Source: Gammaproteobacteria bacterium (GTDB lineage: Bacteria; Pseudomonadota; Gammaproteobacteria; Eutrophobiales; Eutrophobiaceae). Taken from it: a stretch of DNA of 53,652 bases. Shown piece by piece: positions 15,930-25,593 of this stretch; position 1 is the first letter of the stretch; each line of letters begins with the position of its first letter. A program made the translations under genes and the position numbers. The DNA is taken from contig QNEM01000002.1 of assembly GCA_003645215.1 (NCBI GenBank), positions 1-53,652 of the forward strand, given 5' to 3'. A model generated the notes under the pieces. That model did not search any database, was not told the origin of the DNA, and saw nothing but the letters and a program-made list of their open reading frames with translations.

Positions 15930-17741
15930 TTAGGCAACAGCCTGTTTCGAAGCTTCGAGACGATCACGTAGTGCATTAACCTGAGAGGTCAGCTCTGCCG
16001 GCAGGTGATCACCGAATGTTGCGTAGTATTCTTCGATACCAGGCAATTCAGACAACCAGCCATCAACATCAACACGCATCAGATTAGCGATATCTTCATC
16101 AGCCATATCCAGACCGTCAAAGTCGATAGCATCCAGTGTCGGCATGTAACCAATAGCTGTTTCAACAGCTTCAGCAGTACCATTGCAACGTTCGAATACC
16201 CATTTCAGTACGCGGCTATTTTCGCCAAAACCAGGCCACATGAATTTGCCAGCTTCGTTCTTACGGAACCAGTTTACATAGTAGACTTTAGGCATCTTGG
16301 CGCCTTCTTTCTTACCCAGGTTCAACCAATGACCCCAGTAATCAGCCATGTTGTAACCGCAGAATGGCAGCATAGCCATTGGATCACGACGTAATTCACC
16401 AAGTTTACCGAAGGCCGCAGCAGTCATTTCAGAAGCAATAATAGTTCCGAGGAAAGTACCGTGGTTCCAGTCCAGAGCTTCAGTAGCCAGAGGCACCACA
16501 GAGGCGCGACGACCACCAAACAGGATCGCACTGATTGGAACACCCTTAGGATCTTCCCATTCATCAGCGATTACAGGACATTGGCCTGCACGTGCAGTGA
16601 ATCGAGCATTTGGATGTGAAGAAGGTCCATCTGACTCAGGAGTCCAGTCATTACCTTTCCAGTCGATCAGGTGATCTGGAGCCGGATCAGTCATCTCTTC
16701 CCACCAGACATCACCGTCATCGGTTTCAGCCACATTGGTGAAAACAGCATTCGCTTCCATTGACAACATAGCGTTGGCGTTGGAGTGCATACTGGTACCA
16801 GGAGCAACTCCAAAGAAACCGGCTTCTGGATTGATGGCATATAGTTGACCATCTTCGCCAAATTTCATCCATGCAATGTCGTCACCGATTGTTTCAACTT
16901 TCCAGCCAGGAATGGTTGGTGTCAGCATAGCCAGGTTGGTTTTACCACAGGCACTTGGGAAAGCACCGGCAACAAATTTAACTTCACCTTCTGGATTGGT
17001 AAGCTTGAGGATAAGCATATGTTCAGCCATCCAGCCTTCATCACGTGCCATGGTAGAAGCAATTCGCAGTGCGAAACATTTCTTACCCAGCAGCGCATTA
17101 CCACCGTAACCAGAACCAAAAGACCAGATTTCACGGGTCTCTGGATAATGAACGATATAACGATTATCAGGGTTACAAGGCCAGGGCTCGCTTGTTTCAC
17201 CTTCAGCCAGAGGTACACCAACAGAATGCAGGCAAGGAACGAATTCACCATCTTCACCCAGAACGTCTAATACGTTCTGACCAACACGAGCCATGATGTG
17301 CATATTGGCAACAACATAAGGAGAATCAGACAGTTCAACACCAATCTGGGCAATGTCTGATCCGACAGGACCCATGCTAAAAGGCACAACGTACATGGTG
17401 CGGCCTTTCATACAACCGGTGAACATGCCATTCATTTTTTTGCGCATTTCTGCTGGTTCGAACCAGTTGTTGGTAGGCCCTGCATCTTCTTCTTTTGCTG
17501 AACAGATATATGTGCGATCTTCAACACGTGCAACATCAGCAGGAATTGAATTAACGTGGAAGCTGTTAGGACGTTTGTCTTCATTGATCTTTCTGGCAGT
17601 ACCGCCTTTGACCATAATATCCCACATGGCATCCCATTCTGCATCTGTACCATCACACCATTCGATGTTATCTGGTTGACACAGTGTGGCCATTTTCTCA
17701 ACCCAAGCGAGTAACTTCTTATTCTTGGAACTAGAACTCAT
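15930..17741 (-). CDS. pckG: Phosphoenolpyruvate carboxykinase (GTP)
   Basis: It converts oxaloacetate and GTP to PEP, GDP and CO2, the first committed step of gluconeogenesis. The 603-residue protein matches the GTP-dependent class: kinase-1a P-loop GAFPSACGKTNLAML at residues 258-272 with the reactive Cys, the R-loop FSMGPVGSDIAQIGVELSDS upstream, and FGGRRASVVPL in the C-terminal half. Length is normal. With malate synthase nearby it indicates growth on acetate, C2 compounds or fatty acids. The gene is monocistronic, with a strong terminator and palindromes in the 236-bp upstream region. Confidence 0.96.
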   Translation of the reverse strand: MSSSSKNKKLLAWVEKMATLCQPDNIEWCDGTDAEWDAMWDIMVKGGTARKINEDKRPNSFHVNSIPADVARVEDRTYICSAKEEDAGPTNNWFEPAEMRKKMNGMFTGCMKGRTMYVVPFSMGPVGSDIAQIGVELSDSPYVVANMHIMARVGQNVLDVLGEDGEFVPCLHSVGVPLAEGETSEPWPCNPDNRYIVHYPETREIWSFGSGYGGNALLGKKCFALRIASTMARDEGWMAEHMLILKLTNPEGEVKFVAGAFPSACGKTNLAMLTPTIPGWKVETIGDDIAWMKFGEDGQLYAINPEAGFFGVAPGTSMHSNANAMLSMEANAVFTNVAETDDGDVWWEEMTDPAPDHLIDWKGNDWTPESDGPSSHPNARFTARAGQCPVIADEWEDPKGVPISAILFGGRRASVVPLATEALDWNHGTFLGTIIASEMTAAAFGKLGELRRDPMAMLPFCGYNMADYWGHWLNLGKKEGAKMPKVYYVNWFRKNEAGKFMWPGFGENSRVLKWVFERCNGTAEAVETAIGYMPTLDAIDFDGLDMADEDIANLMRVDVDGWLSELPGIEEYYATFGDHLPAELTSQVNALRDRLEASKQAVA

Positions 17742-17805
17742 GATTAAAACCTCTCAAGTACATTTTATTGTTAAATAGTATTTTTCAAATGGTAAAGCTT
17801 GACCT

Positions 17806-17886
17806 CGATGACGAGTCATCGGGTAAGAGTTATTGTTTTGCTTGAATCAGACTTGTTTCAGGCGCCGAATTATTATTCGGTCAAGC
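17806..17886. promoter_or_regulatory. Palindromes upstream of pckG
   Basis: A 16-base perfect palindrome, CGATGAC-GA-GTCATCG, lies at 17806-17821, 65 bp upstream of the pckG start and suited to an operator. A nested hairpin follows: CCGAAT (17865-17870) with ATTCGG (17875-17880), extended by GCTTGA (17840-17845) with TCAAGC (17881-17886). The hairpin may instead end transcription of the upstream YyaL-like gene. No regulator is identified. Confidence 0.4.
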
Positions 17887-17977
17887 GTGCCATCCGTGAA
17901 GAAGTTTATTACCCGAGGCTTTTCCCGAACCTTACTACCAGGCAATTTATTGCTGCATAGCAACATATTATTATTTA

Positions 17978-20017
17978 TTAGAGGGGATTGTTCAAGTTTT
18001 TAACGATCAAATCAAGGTCAAATATGGGTTCCTGACACGAGTATCCTTCACAGATATAGGCAACTGGAGACTTTTCGGTCTTATATTCGCTAAGGATTCC
18101 AGGGAGTTCGGAGACATTGGTCGGCAGGAGCATTAGGTTATTAAAGGGATTATGGGTTTGTCGATATTTTTCCAGCCATTCAGTGGTTGTAGCTGTTTCT
18201 CCCAGAATGACTATTCTTTTGGCTGGAGAAATATTTTCTTCCAGGGCATGCAGCAGGGCATTATGGGCGGATGGATAGCGCTCGATCGATGACCAGGCGG
18301 CTCGAAGTGTCGATTCTGATGCTTGTAGATAGCGGGAATCACCTAATAGATGACCGAGCTTGCCAAGCGCAGAAGCGGTCACTCCATTTCCTGAGGGTAG
18401 TGAATCATCCATGAAAGATTTGCTTCGCTGGATCAGTTTTTCGTGATCATGCGAGGTGAAAAAGAAACCTCCGTGTTCTTTATCTTCGAATGAATCCAGT
18501 AATTCATCCGCCAGTCGAATCGCCATGCCTAACCACTTTTGATCCCAGCGACATTGTAAAAATGCGAGGAGGGCATCGATGAGAAATGCATAATCATCCA
18601 GATAGGCATTTAGATGTGCTTTACCCTCTCTATAAGTAGCGAGTAATTTTCCATCCGTGTAAAGGTTCTGATGGATAAATTCCAGGGCCTTTTCTGCAGA
18701 AGCCAGATAACGTTCATTATCAAAGGTAAAGGCTGCGGTTGCCATGCCCTTGATCATCAGTGCATTCCATGAAGTCAGGATCTTGTCATCACAAGCCGGC
18801 CGGATACGCGTCGAACGTTGTTGCAATAATTTTGCTTTGGCTTGTTCTATGATTGCCAGAGTTTCCTCATCCGCTGACTCTTGCATAACTCTTAAGTGCC
18901 ATTTGCCTTCAAAGTTGGGCCCCTGATCCAGGCCATAATATTTTGCAAAGGCTTCAAATTCCTCTGTGTTTAACAGCGAACTGATTTCATCTTTAGTCCA
19001 GGCATAAAATTTTCCTTCTACTCCTTCGGAGTCAGCATCCATGCTGGAGTAATAACCACCTTCCGGGCTTTGCATTTCATCAATAACCCAGTCGGCAGTA
19101 CCTGTTGCCACTTGATGATACAGAGGATTTTTAGTGATTTGCCATGCCTGACTGTAGAGCGTCAGTAATAAGCCATTGTCATAAAGCATTTTTTCAAAAT
19201 GCGGAATTATCCATTCTCTATCGACAGAATAGCGATAAAAGCCACCACCAAGTTGATCGTACAGACCACCCAGAGCCATCTTACCCAGGGTAAGCTCCAC
19301 CATGTTGATGGCCTGGTTTTGAATACAATCTGTTTGTAGATGCTGTCGAAGTAGATGCTCAAGGTTGGAAGGATGAGGGAATTTAGGTGCGCTACCGAAG
19401 CCGCCGAATTGCAAATCAAAGCTTTGGTGTAATTGTTGCGTTGCCGTCTCAAGAGGCAAGGGGCCTAATTCAGCTGTTTTATCCGGGGCGACTTGCTGGT
19501 TCACGTTTTGCAGACTCATTAGAAAGGAACCATTCTGTTGCCTGATGGAGTCTCTTTCCTGTTGATAGAAATCTGCAATTCTTGTCAGTATTACCTTGAA
19601 GCCTGGCAAACCATATTTTGATTCGATTGGGAAATAGGTTCCACCAAAAAATGGAATATGATCTTCCGGTGTCAGGAACATCGTTAAAGGCCAGCCACCG
19701 GTTTTTTGTGTCAGCATTTGCTGCGCAGTTTGGTATATCTTGTCGATATCCGGTCTTTCTTCTCTATCAACTTTAATATTAATAAAATGTTCATTCATTA
19801 ATTTAGCAGTTTCATTGTCTTCGAATGATTCATGTGCCATGACATGGCACCAGTGACAGGCAGAATATCCAATCGACAGCAATATCGGTTTGTCTTCTTC
19901 GATGGCCTTGTTTAAGGCTGTCTCGTTCCATGCATACCAGTTGACTGGATTATCTGCATGTTGCAGCAAGTAAGGACTGGTCTCGTCAGCTAGATTATTC
20001 TTAGTTTGTTTAGGCAT
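17978..20017 (-). CDS. YyaL/SPATA20-type thioredoxin-domain protein (DUF255)
   Basis: This 679-residue protein joins an N-terminal thioredoxin-like DUF255 domain to an (alpha/alpha)6-barrel glycosidase-like domain. It opens with the family hallmark ADETSPYLLQHADNPVNWYAW, and the thioredoxin-like active site is CHWCHVM near residue 56. The middle has GGFGSAPKFPHP and FEKMLYDNGLL, shared with cellobiose-epimerase-like barrels. The family is widespread, and its biochemical role is not settled. There is no signal peptide, so it should be cytoplasmic. It is divergent from lgt and not obviously linked to pckG. Confidence 0.9.
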   Translation of the reverse strand: MPKQTKNNLADETSPYLLQHADNPVNWYAWNETALNKAIEEDKPILLSIGYSACHWCHVMAHESFEDNETAKLMNEHFINIKVDREERPDIDKIYQTAQQMLTQKTGGWPLTMFLTPEDHIPFFGGTYFPIESKYGLPGFKVILTRIADFYQQERDSIRQQNGSFLMSLQNVNQQVAPDKTAELGPLPLETATQQLHQSFDLQFGGFGSAPKFPHPSNLEHLLRQHLQTDCIQNQAINMVELTLGKMALGGLYDQLGGGFYRYSVDREWIIPHFEKMLYDNGLLLTLYSQAWQITKNPLYHQVATGTADWVIDEMQSPEGGYYSSMDADSEGVEGKFYAWTKDEISSLLNTEEFEAFAKYYGLDQGPNFEGKWHLRVMQESADEETLAIIEQAKAKLLQQRSTRIRPACDDKILTSWNALMIKGMATAAFTFDNERYLASAEKALEFIHQNLYTDGKLLATYREGKAHLNAYLDDYAFLIDALLAFLQCRWDQKWLGMAIRLADELLDSFEDKEHGGFFFTSHDHEKLIQRSKSFMDDSLPSGNGVTASALGKLGHLLGDSRYLQASESTLRAAWSSIERYPSAHNALLHALEENISPAKRIVILGETATTTEWLEKYRQTHNPFNNLMLLPTNVSELPGILSEYKTEKSPVAYICEGYSCQEPIFDLDLIVKNLNNPL

Positions 20018-20085
20018 GGCGAGAGAATAACAGTTGCCTGCAGTAAACTATAATATTTTTGACTTGATGATAGACTTCGAATCCT

Positions 20086-20892
20086 ATGTTGAGTTATCCA
20101 GATATTGATCCCGTCGCCCTTGCCCTGGGCCCAATCCAAATTCATTGGTATGGCATTACCTATGTTGTCGGTATCGTTGCCGCATGGCTGTTGTTGCGAT
20201 GGCGGGGCCGGAAAAATTTAACTATGGATAATCCTTTACCGGGATGGAAACCGGAGCATATTGATGACATGGTGTTTTATGCCACGCTGGGTATTATTAT
20301 TGGCGGACGCCTGGGTTCGGTATTGTTTTATAACCTGCCTTATTATCTTGATCATCCAATCGATATATTCAAGATCAATCAAGGCGGCATGTCTTTCCAT
20401 GGTGGAATGATCGGTGTCCTTTTGGCAATGGTCTGGTTTGCACGAAAAACTAATTCCAGGCTTTTTAATGTAATAGATTTTATCGTTCCTGTCGTACCCA
20501 TTGGGCTTGGTTGTGGTCGGATCGGAAATTTTATTAATGGTGAGTTGTGGGGCGCACCTTCTTCTGTTCCCTGGGCAATGATATTCCCCAGCTCTTACGC
20601 AGGTGGTGTGCCCAGACATCCATCACAACTCTATGAAGCCTTACTGGAAGGACTATTACTGTTTATTATTCTGTGGGTTTATTCTGCCAAACCACGTCCG
20701 ATGATGGCGGTAACCGGTTTATTCATGCTGGGATACGGGATATTTCGCAGTAGTATTGAATTTGTACGCGAGCCTGATGCGCACCTTGGATACCTGGCAT
20801 TTGATTGGCTGACGATGGGGCAGATACTTTCATTACCGATGATATTACTCGGTATAATTTTACTGGTTTTAGCACACAGGAACGTAAAATAG
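20086..20892 (+). CDS. lgt: Prolipoprotein diacylglyceryl transferase
   Basis: Lgt moves a diacylglyceryl group from phosphatidylglycerol to the lipobox Cys of prolipoproteins in the inner membrane. The 268-residue protein has about seven membrane segments, the SFHGGMIG motif with the conserved His near residue 105, and the signature GLGCGRIGNFINGELWG with the essential Arg near residue 145. It is followed by thyA and folA in the same direction, the common lgt-thyA-folA gammaproteobacterial order, but a hairpin and a heptad repeat separate it from thyA. Confidence 0.96.
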   Translation: MLSYPDIDPVALALGPIQIHWYGITYVVGIVAAWLLLRWRGRKNLTMDNPLPGWKPEHIDDMVFYATLGIIIGGRLGSVLFYNLPYYLDHPIDIFKINQGGMSFHGGMIGVLLAMVWFARKTNSRLFNVIDFIVPVVPIGLGCGRIGNFINGELWGAPSSVPWAMIFPSSYAGGVPRHPSQLYEALLEGLLLFIILWVYSAKPRPMMAVTGLFMLGYGIFRSSIEFVREPDAHLGYLAFDWLTMGQILSLPMILLGIILLVLAHRNVK

Positions 20893-20895
20893 TGC

Positions 20896-20922
20896 ACTTG
20901 AAATTGCTCCTGCATTTCAAGT
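20896..20922 (+). terminator. Hairpin after lgt
   Basis: ACTTGAAAT (20896-20904) pairs perfectly with ATTTCAAGT (20914-20922) around a 9-base loop, just after the lgt stop. The following T-run is weak, so efficiency is uncertain. Confidence 0.45.
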
Positions 20923-20956
20923 ATTTCCACCATCCATGGCGGTCAAGTGTTAAATA

Positions 20957-20998
20957 TTAAAGGTGAAGGGTACAATACTTTTCACACTTCACCTTTAA
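20957..20998. repeat. Inverted repeat of GTGAA-type heptads, copy 2
   Basis: TTAAAGGTGAAG (20957-20968) pairs perfectly with CTTCACCTTTAA (20987-20998). The loop contains AATACTTTTCAC, also present in copy 1. It sits 20 bp before thyA and may end lgt transcription or affect thyA expression. Confidence 0.6.
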
Positions 20999-21017
20999 CA
21001 TTCCACTTATCAAAAAG

Positions 21018-21812
21018 ATGAAACAATTTTTAGACTTACTACGCCATGTAAAAACTAATGGCATTGAAAAAGCCGATCGAACCGGCACCGGGACAATTAG
21101 CGTGTTTGGTTATCAAATGCGTTTTAATTTGCAGGATGGATTTCCTGCCATGACCACCAAGAAGCTTCATTTAAAGTCCATCATCCACGAATTACTCTGG
21201 TTTCTGGATGGTGATACGAATATCAAGTATTTAAAGGACAATGGTGTCAGTATCTGGGATGAGTGGGCTGATGATAGTGGAGACCTGGGTCCGGTCTATG
21301 GCGCACAATGGCGTACCTGGAAAACTGCAGACGGCAGGACTCTGGATCAAATTACAGATGTGATTGAACAGATAAAGACCAATCCAGACTCACGTCGACT
21401 GATCGTCAGTGCCTGGAACGTAGGTGAGCTGGATAAGATGGCCTTGATGCCTTGTCATGCCTTCTTTCAATTTTATGTTGCTGATGGAAGATTGTCCTGT
21501 CAGTTATATCAACGCAGTGCTGATATTTTTCTTGGTGTGCCATTTAATATCGCATCATATGCCTTGTTAACTATGATGATCGCGCAGGTCTGTGAGCTCG
21601 AACTGGGTGATTTTGTACACACCTTAGGTGATGCACATCTTTATGTGAATCACCTCGACCAGGTTGATGAGCAGTTGTCTCGTAATCCTCTTGCATTGCC
21701 AGTGATGAAAATAAATCCGGAAATAAAATCAATCCTTGATTTTAAATATGAAGATTTTGAATTGCAGAACTATGAGTCATATCCTTCTATCAAGGCCCCT
21801 ATCTCTGTCTAG
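21018..21812 (+). CDS. thyA: Thymidylate synthase
   Basis: It methylates dUMP to dTMP with methylene-tetrahydrofolate, releasing dihydrofolate. The 264-residue protein has the same length as the E. coli enzyme. The nucleophilic Cys is in MALMPCHAFFQFYV near residue 146, the phosphate-binding Arg pair is in DSRRLIVSAWN, and QLYQRSADIFLGVPFNIASYALL and HTLGDAHLYVNH follow. The folA start is 6 bp after the stop, so the two form a transcription unit that regenerates folate. Confidence 0.98.
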   Translation: MKQFLDLLRHVKTNGIEKADRTGTGTISVFGYQMRFNLQDGFPAMTTKKLHLKSIIHELLWFLDGDTNIKYLKDNGVSIWDEWADDSGDLGPVYGAQWRTWKTADGRTLDQITDVIEQIKTNPDSRRLIVSAWNVGELDKMALMPCHAFFQFYVADGRLSCQLYQRSADIFLGVPFNIASYALLTMMIAQVCELELGDFVHTLGDAHLYVNHLDQVDEQLSRNPLALPVMKINPEIKSILDFKYEDFELQNYESYPSIKAPISV

Positions 21813-21818
21813 AGTCTT

Positions 21819-22304
21819 ATGATTATTTCAATCATTGTTGCCATGGATAAAAAAGGCGTTATCGGTCTCGATGGTGATCTGCCTTGGCATCTTTCATCGG
21901 ATTTAAAACATTTCAGGGCTATTACCATGGGCAAGCCGCTCATCATGGGCAGGAAAACCCATGAGTCCATTGGGCGTCCATTACCTGGAAGGAAGAATAT
22001 CGTCTTAACACGCTCGAAGGATTTCTTGGCTGAAGGATGTGTTGTAGTGAATTCACAGCAACAGGCATTAGCACTTGTTGCCGATGTTGAGGAAGTAATG
22101 TTTATGGGTGGTGCTGGAATCTATGCCGAGGCATTGTCACATGCGAACCGTCTCTATCTGACAGAAGTACATGCAGATGTGAGTGGGGATGTTTATTTTC
22201 CCGAATATGATAAGAGTGATTGGCTTGAAGTTGATCGGGAAAAGCATTCCGCAGATGAGAAGAATGATTTCGATTATAGTTTTGTAATGATGGAACGCAG
22301 TTAG
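21819..22304 (+). CDS. folA: Dihydrofolate reductase
   Basis: It reduces dihydrofolate to tetrahydrofolate with NADPH. The 161-residue protein has DLPWHLSSDLKHFRAITMG with the catalytic Asp near residue 28, GRKTHESIGRPLPGRKNIVLTR for NADPH binding, and FMGGAGIYAEAL. The ATG lies 6 bp after thyA, with a weak ribosome site, which fits translational coupling. A small ATGACT/AGTCAT hairpin follows at 22312-22331. Confidence 0.97.
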   Translation: MIISIIVAMDKKGVIGLDGDLPWHLSSDLKHFRAITMGKPLIMGRKTHESIGRPLPGRKNIVLTRSKDFLAEGCVVVNSQQQALALVADVEEVMFMGGAGIYAEALSHANRLYLTEVHADVSGDVYFPEYDKSDWLEVDREKHSADEKNDFDYSFVMMERS

Positions 22305-22357
22305 CCAGAATATGACTTTCCCAGGAGTCATGACCCCATGATCACAGAGAAAACTTA

Positions 22358-24265
22358 ATGATCGGTCTCAATGAAGTCAGCCTGCAACGTGGGCAGAAGC
22401 CACTGTTAGAAAAAGCTAACCTGCTAGTACATGCTGGTCAGCGTGTGGGTGTGATTGGTGCCAATGGCAGCGGTAAATCCAGTTTGTTCCAGTTGTTCCT
22501 GGGGCAATTACACACTGACCATGGTGACGTGGTGTTACCCAAAGAACTTCGTATTACCCATATGGCACAGGAGATCGCACACAGCGATCGCACGGCACTG
22601 GATTATGTACTCGATGGTGATACCGAGTTACGGACAACCGAAGCAGCGATAGAAACCGCGCATGCCTGCGAAGATAACACTGCATTGGCGCATGCTTTAG
22701 AAAAACTGGATACGATTGATGCGCACACGGCTCCAAGTCGTGCGCAACAGATGTTGAATGGTCTGGGTTTTGAGGCTGACGATCATCAACGTATTGTTAA
22801 CACGTTTTCTGGTGGTTGGCGGATTCGATTGAATTTGGCGCAGGCGCTGATGTGTCCTGCGGACTTGATGTTGCTTGATGAACCGACTAACCACCTGGAT
22901 TTGGATGCCACCGTCTGGTTGGAACAATGGTTGTTGCGATATCAGGGTACATTATTATTGATCTCCCACGACCGGGATTTCCTGGACTCCGTCGCCACTC
23001 ATATCGCGCGCTTGCATCAGCAACAGATTAACTACTACAAGGGCAACTATTCCGCCTACGAACATCAGCATGCAGAGCGTATGGCACAGCAGCAAGCAAA
23101 TTACGAAAAGCAACAGGCAGAGCGAGCGCATTTACAAAGTTACATCAACCGATTTAAAGTCCAGGCCACCAAAGCCAAACAAGCACAGAGCCGCATCAAA
23201 GCTCTGGCGCGCATGGAAGATATTGCCCCGGCGCATATTGATTCACCATTTCATTTTGGTTTCAGTGAACCGCCCAAGCCTTCGAGCCCATTACTCTATC
23301 TTGAAAAAGCCAGTCTGGGTTATGACGACAAAGAAATCTTAAATGGCGTAGATATACGCATTGCCCCCGGCAGTCGTATTGGTCTGCTCGGTCCAAACGG
23401 CGCAGGAAAATCCACCTTGCTCAAATCATTGGTGGGCGACTTATCGTTACGAGAGGGTATTCGACAAGCGGGTAGTAATTTGCAGGTAGGTTATTTTGCG
23501 CAGCACCAGTTAGAAGCATTGGATTTATCCGCCAGCCCTATTACCCATATTCAGCGGTTATCGCCGACCACCACTGAACAGGTGATCCGTAATTTTCTCG
23601 GCGGCTTTAACTTCCATGGCGACGTGGCATCCGAAGCACCAAAATATTTTTCTGGTGGAGAAAAGGCACGCCTTGCATTGGCGATTGTTGTATGGGAAAG
23701 GCCTAATTTATTGATCATGGATGAACCTACCAACCATCTGGATCTGGAAATGTGTCATGCCCTGACCATGGCTCTGCAAAGTTTCTCCGGTGCGATGATT
23801 CTGGTCTCACATGATCGACATTTATTACGTAATAGTGTGGATGAATTCCTGCTAGTCGCTGATGGGCAGGTTGAAGCCTTTGATGGTGATCTGGATGAAT
23901 ACCAGCAGTGGCTGCTGAAGAGCAAGCGGGACAACTCGGTACCGAAAACTGCAGATAATATAGATGTGCCTAAAGTGGACCGTAAAGAGCTACGCCGCCA
24001 GGCTGCCGTGCAGCGTAATCAATTGCAACCGATGAAAAAGAAAGTATCGAAAGTCGAAGCGGCCATTGAAAGCAATGAACTGGAATTAAGCAGCATTAAA
24101 AGCAAACTGCTAGATAACACAATCTATGAAGTCGCGAATAAAGAAAAACTGCAAGAAATCATGCAATGCCAGGGAATGCTCCGGCTGCAAAATGACAGGC
24201 TTGAAGAAGAATGGATGCTATTACATGAAGAATTGGAGGCTTTGGAGCAGGCATTGCAGGTTTGA
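22358..24265 (+). CDS. yheS: ABC-F ATPase, YheS-like
   Basis: ABC-F proteins are soluble twin-ATPase factors that act on the ribosome E site. The 635-residue protein has two cassettes. The first has Walker A GANGSGKSS, signature FSGGWRIRL and Walker B LMLLDEPTNHLD; the second has GPNGAGKSTLL, FSGGEKARLAL and LLIMDEPTNHLD. An ABC-tran-Xtn linker rich in Gln, Lys and Arg lies between them, and a C-terminal coiled coil follows residue 540. There are no membrane segments. The C-terminal extension and overall length fit YheS better than EttA or Uup, with moderate certainty. Confidence 0.92.
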   Translation: MIGLNEVSLQRGQKPLLEKANLLVHAGQRVGVIGANGSGKSSLFQLFLGQLHTDHGDVVLPKELRITHMAQEIAHSDRTALDYVLDGDTELRTTEAAIETAHACEDNTALAHALEKLDTIDAHTAPSRAQQMLNGLGFEADDHQRIVNTFSGGWRIRLNLAQALMCPADLMLLDEPTNHLDLDATVWLEQWLLRYQGTLLLISHDRDFLDSVATHIARLHQQQINYYKGNYSAYEHQHAERMAQQQANYEKQQAERAHLQSYINRFKVQATKAKQAQSRIKALARMEDIAPAHIDSPFHFGFSEPPKPSSPLLYLEKASLGYDDKEILNGVDIRIAPGSRIGLLGPNGAGKSTLLKSLVGDLSLREGIRQAGSNLQVGYFAQHQLEALDLSASPITHIQRLSPTTTEQVIRNFLGGFNFHGDVASEAPKYFSGGEKARLALAIVVWERPNLLIMDEPTNHLDLEMCHALTMALQSFSGAMILVSHDRHLLRNSVDEFLLVADGQVEAFDGDLDEYQQWLLKSKRDNSVPKTADNIDVPKVDRKELRRQAAVQRNQLQPMKKKVSKVEAAIESNELELSSIKSKLLDNTIYEVANKEKLQEIMQCQGMLRLQNDRLEEEWMLLHEELEALEQALQV

Positions 24266-24487
24266 CTTAAGTCAGCTCAGGGCTGAATCAGATTAGGGTA
24301 ACGCTTATTAAAGTAAAATTTGCCTCGTGCTTGTAAGATACTCAACAGTTGGTGAACTTCCGGTCATGGTGCCACTCATCCGAATATCGTGTCCAGGTGA
24401 CCCTGTAACAATTTACTTCCCCAGCGCGAAATAGGGCGCCTAAAATCAAACGTTACTGGCTCTTTAAATTTTTACTATCCAGTCATG

Positions 24488-24522
24488 TGCGACAAATTGT
24501 CGCATGGGCATCCATATATAAT
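24488..24522 (+). promoter_or_regulatory. 17-bp palindromic operator over the promoter of the barrel gene
   Basis: TGCGACAA-A-TTGTCGCA (24488-24504) is a perfect 17-base palindrome. A consensus -10 TATAAT follows at 24517-24522, so the palindrome covers the -35 region, a typical repressor position. The barrel gene starts 50 bp later. The regulator is not identified. The rest of 24266-24487 holds a TGACTTAAGTCA palindrome at the end of the ABC-F gene and no gene. Confidence 0.6.
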
Positions 24523-24571
24523 TCCGCTATTCTCCGCCACTCATTTTAACAGGCAAACTAGCAGGAATCGT

Positions 24572-25573
24572 ATGCGTTTCATTACATTCTTAATCATCAG
24601 CTTTTTTGGCTGTGTCCATACTGTCCATGCGGACCATGCCAGCGCCAGTTTCGAAACTGGTGCGGCTGGGGCTATTATGACAACCCCGGGTGGGACCTTA
24701 CCCAAGGGAAAGCTTGTTGTTGGTGCGAGTGTGCAGTATTTAGAACTCGATGATATTTCTGACAGTACATTAGAAGCTGCAGGTACTGCAGATGAAGATG
24801 TACATAGTGTTGATAGTTTTTTAAGTGTATCTGCCAACTTTGCTTATGGCTTGACGGATGATCTGACTATTGGTCTGAGTATGCCTTATGTTGATCGTTC
24901 AAACATTCGTGAGGCGCATAATGATATGGGTGTAGGCGAAGCCGAGTTGGCGGGGGATTCTAATGGTGTAGGCGATCTGACTTTATTCGGACAATATCGT
25001 TTCCATCAGAGTGAAAAACAAGATGCTGCAATTCTTGCTGGCATCAAGACACCAACGGGCGAAACCGGTGTTAGAGAAATTGAGGGTGGATTGTTCGAAG
25101 CTGAACAACAACCGGGTTCCGGTTCGTGGGATCCCTTCTTTGGTCTGGCATATAACCGGAGTTGGGGAGATATTGGTTTTTCCAGCAATCTGCTCTACAC
25201 ATTTGTGACGGAAGGCACGCAAGATACCAATCTGGGTGACATCTTTAACTATAATTTTGCCCTTTCATATCGTACAACGATTCCAGAAGGTGACCATGAC
25301 CACCATAATCATAAACATCAGGGAAACATCGTTGATTATATTGATATGGTCCTTGAACTGAATGGTGATTCGAGACAGCGTGTAGACATCGCTGGCGAGA
25401 CTGAAAAACATACTGGAGGTCATACACTTTACATCTCTCCGGGCTTGCGTGTTGGTCTAGGCCATAGCGTTTCATTATTCACCTCTGTCGGCATACCGAT
25501 TGTGAATGATTTGAATGGGATTCAGAGTGAACCGGATTATCGTGTGATTGGTGGTATGAGCGTTACTTTTTAA
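24572..25573 (+). CDS. Outer-membrane beta-barrel/transporter-like protein with His-rich loop
   Basis: This 333-residue exported protein has a signal peptide ending at VHADHA (about residue 22) and alternating strands ending in GMSVTF, whose terminal Phe is a BAM signal. It resembles MetA-pathway/SphA-like transporter barrels (LPKGKLVVGASVQYLE, YGLTDDLTIGLSMPYVDRS, GLRVGLGHSVSLFTSVGIPI). A loop near residue 247 reads GDHDHHNHKHQGN, a likely metal-binding stretch. The start at 24572 follows CAGGAA and gives a proper signal peptide; longer frames from 24485 do not. It converges on the haem-binding DUF3365 gene. A palindromic operator overlaps its promoter. Substrate unknown; a transition metal is a guess. 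Confidence 0.75.
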   Translation: MRFITFLIISFFGCVHTVHADHASASFETGAAGAIMTTPGGTLPKGKLVVGASVQYLELDDISDSTLEAAGTADEDVHSVDSFLSVSANFAYGLTDDLTIGLSMPYVDRSNIREAHNDMGVGEAELAGDSNGVGDLTLFGQYRFHQSEKQDAAILAGIKTPTGETGVREIEGGLFEAEQQPGSGSWDPFFGLAYNRSWGDIGFSSNLLYTFVTEGTQDTNLGDIFNYNFALSYRTTIPEGDHDHHNHKHQGNIVDYIDMVLELNGDSRQRVDIAGETEKHTGGHTLYISPGLRVGLGHSVSLFTSVGIPIVNDLNGIQSEPDYRVIGGMSVTF

Positions 25574-25593
25574 GCGCTCTGTTGAAGGTGAGG

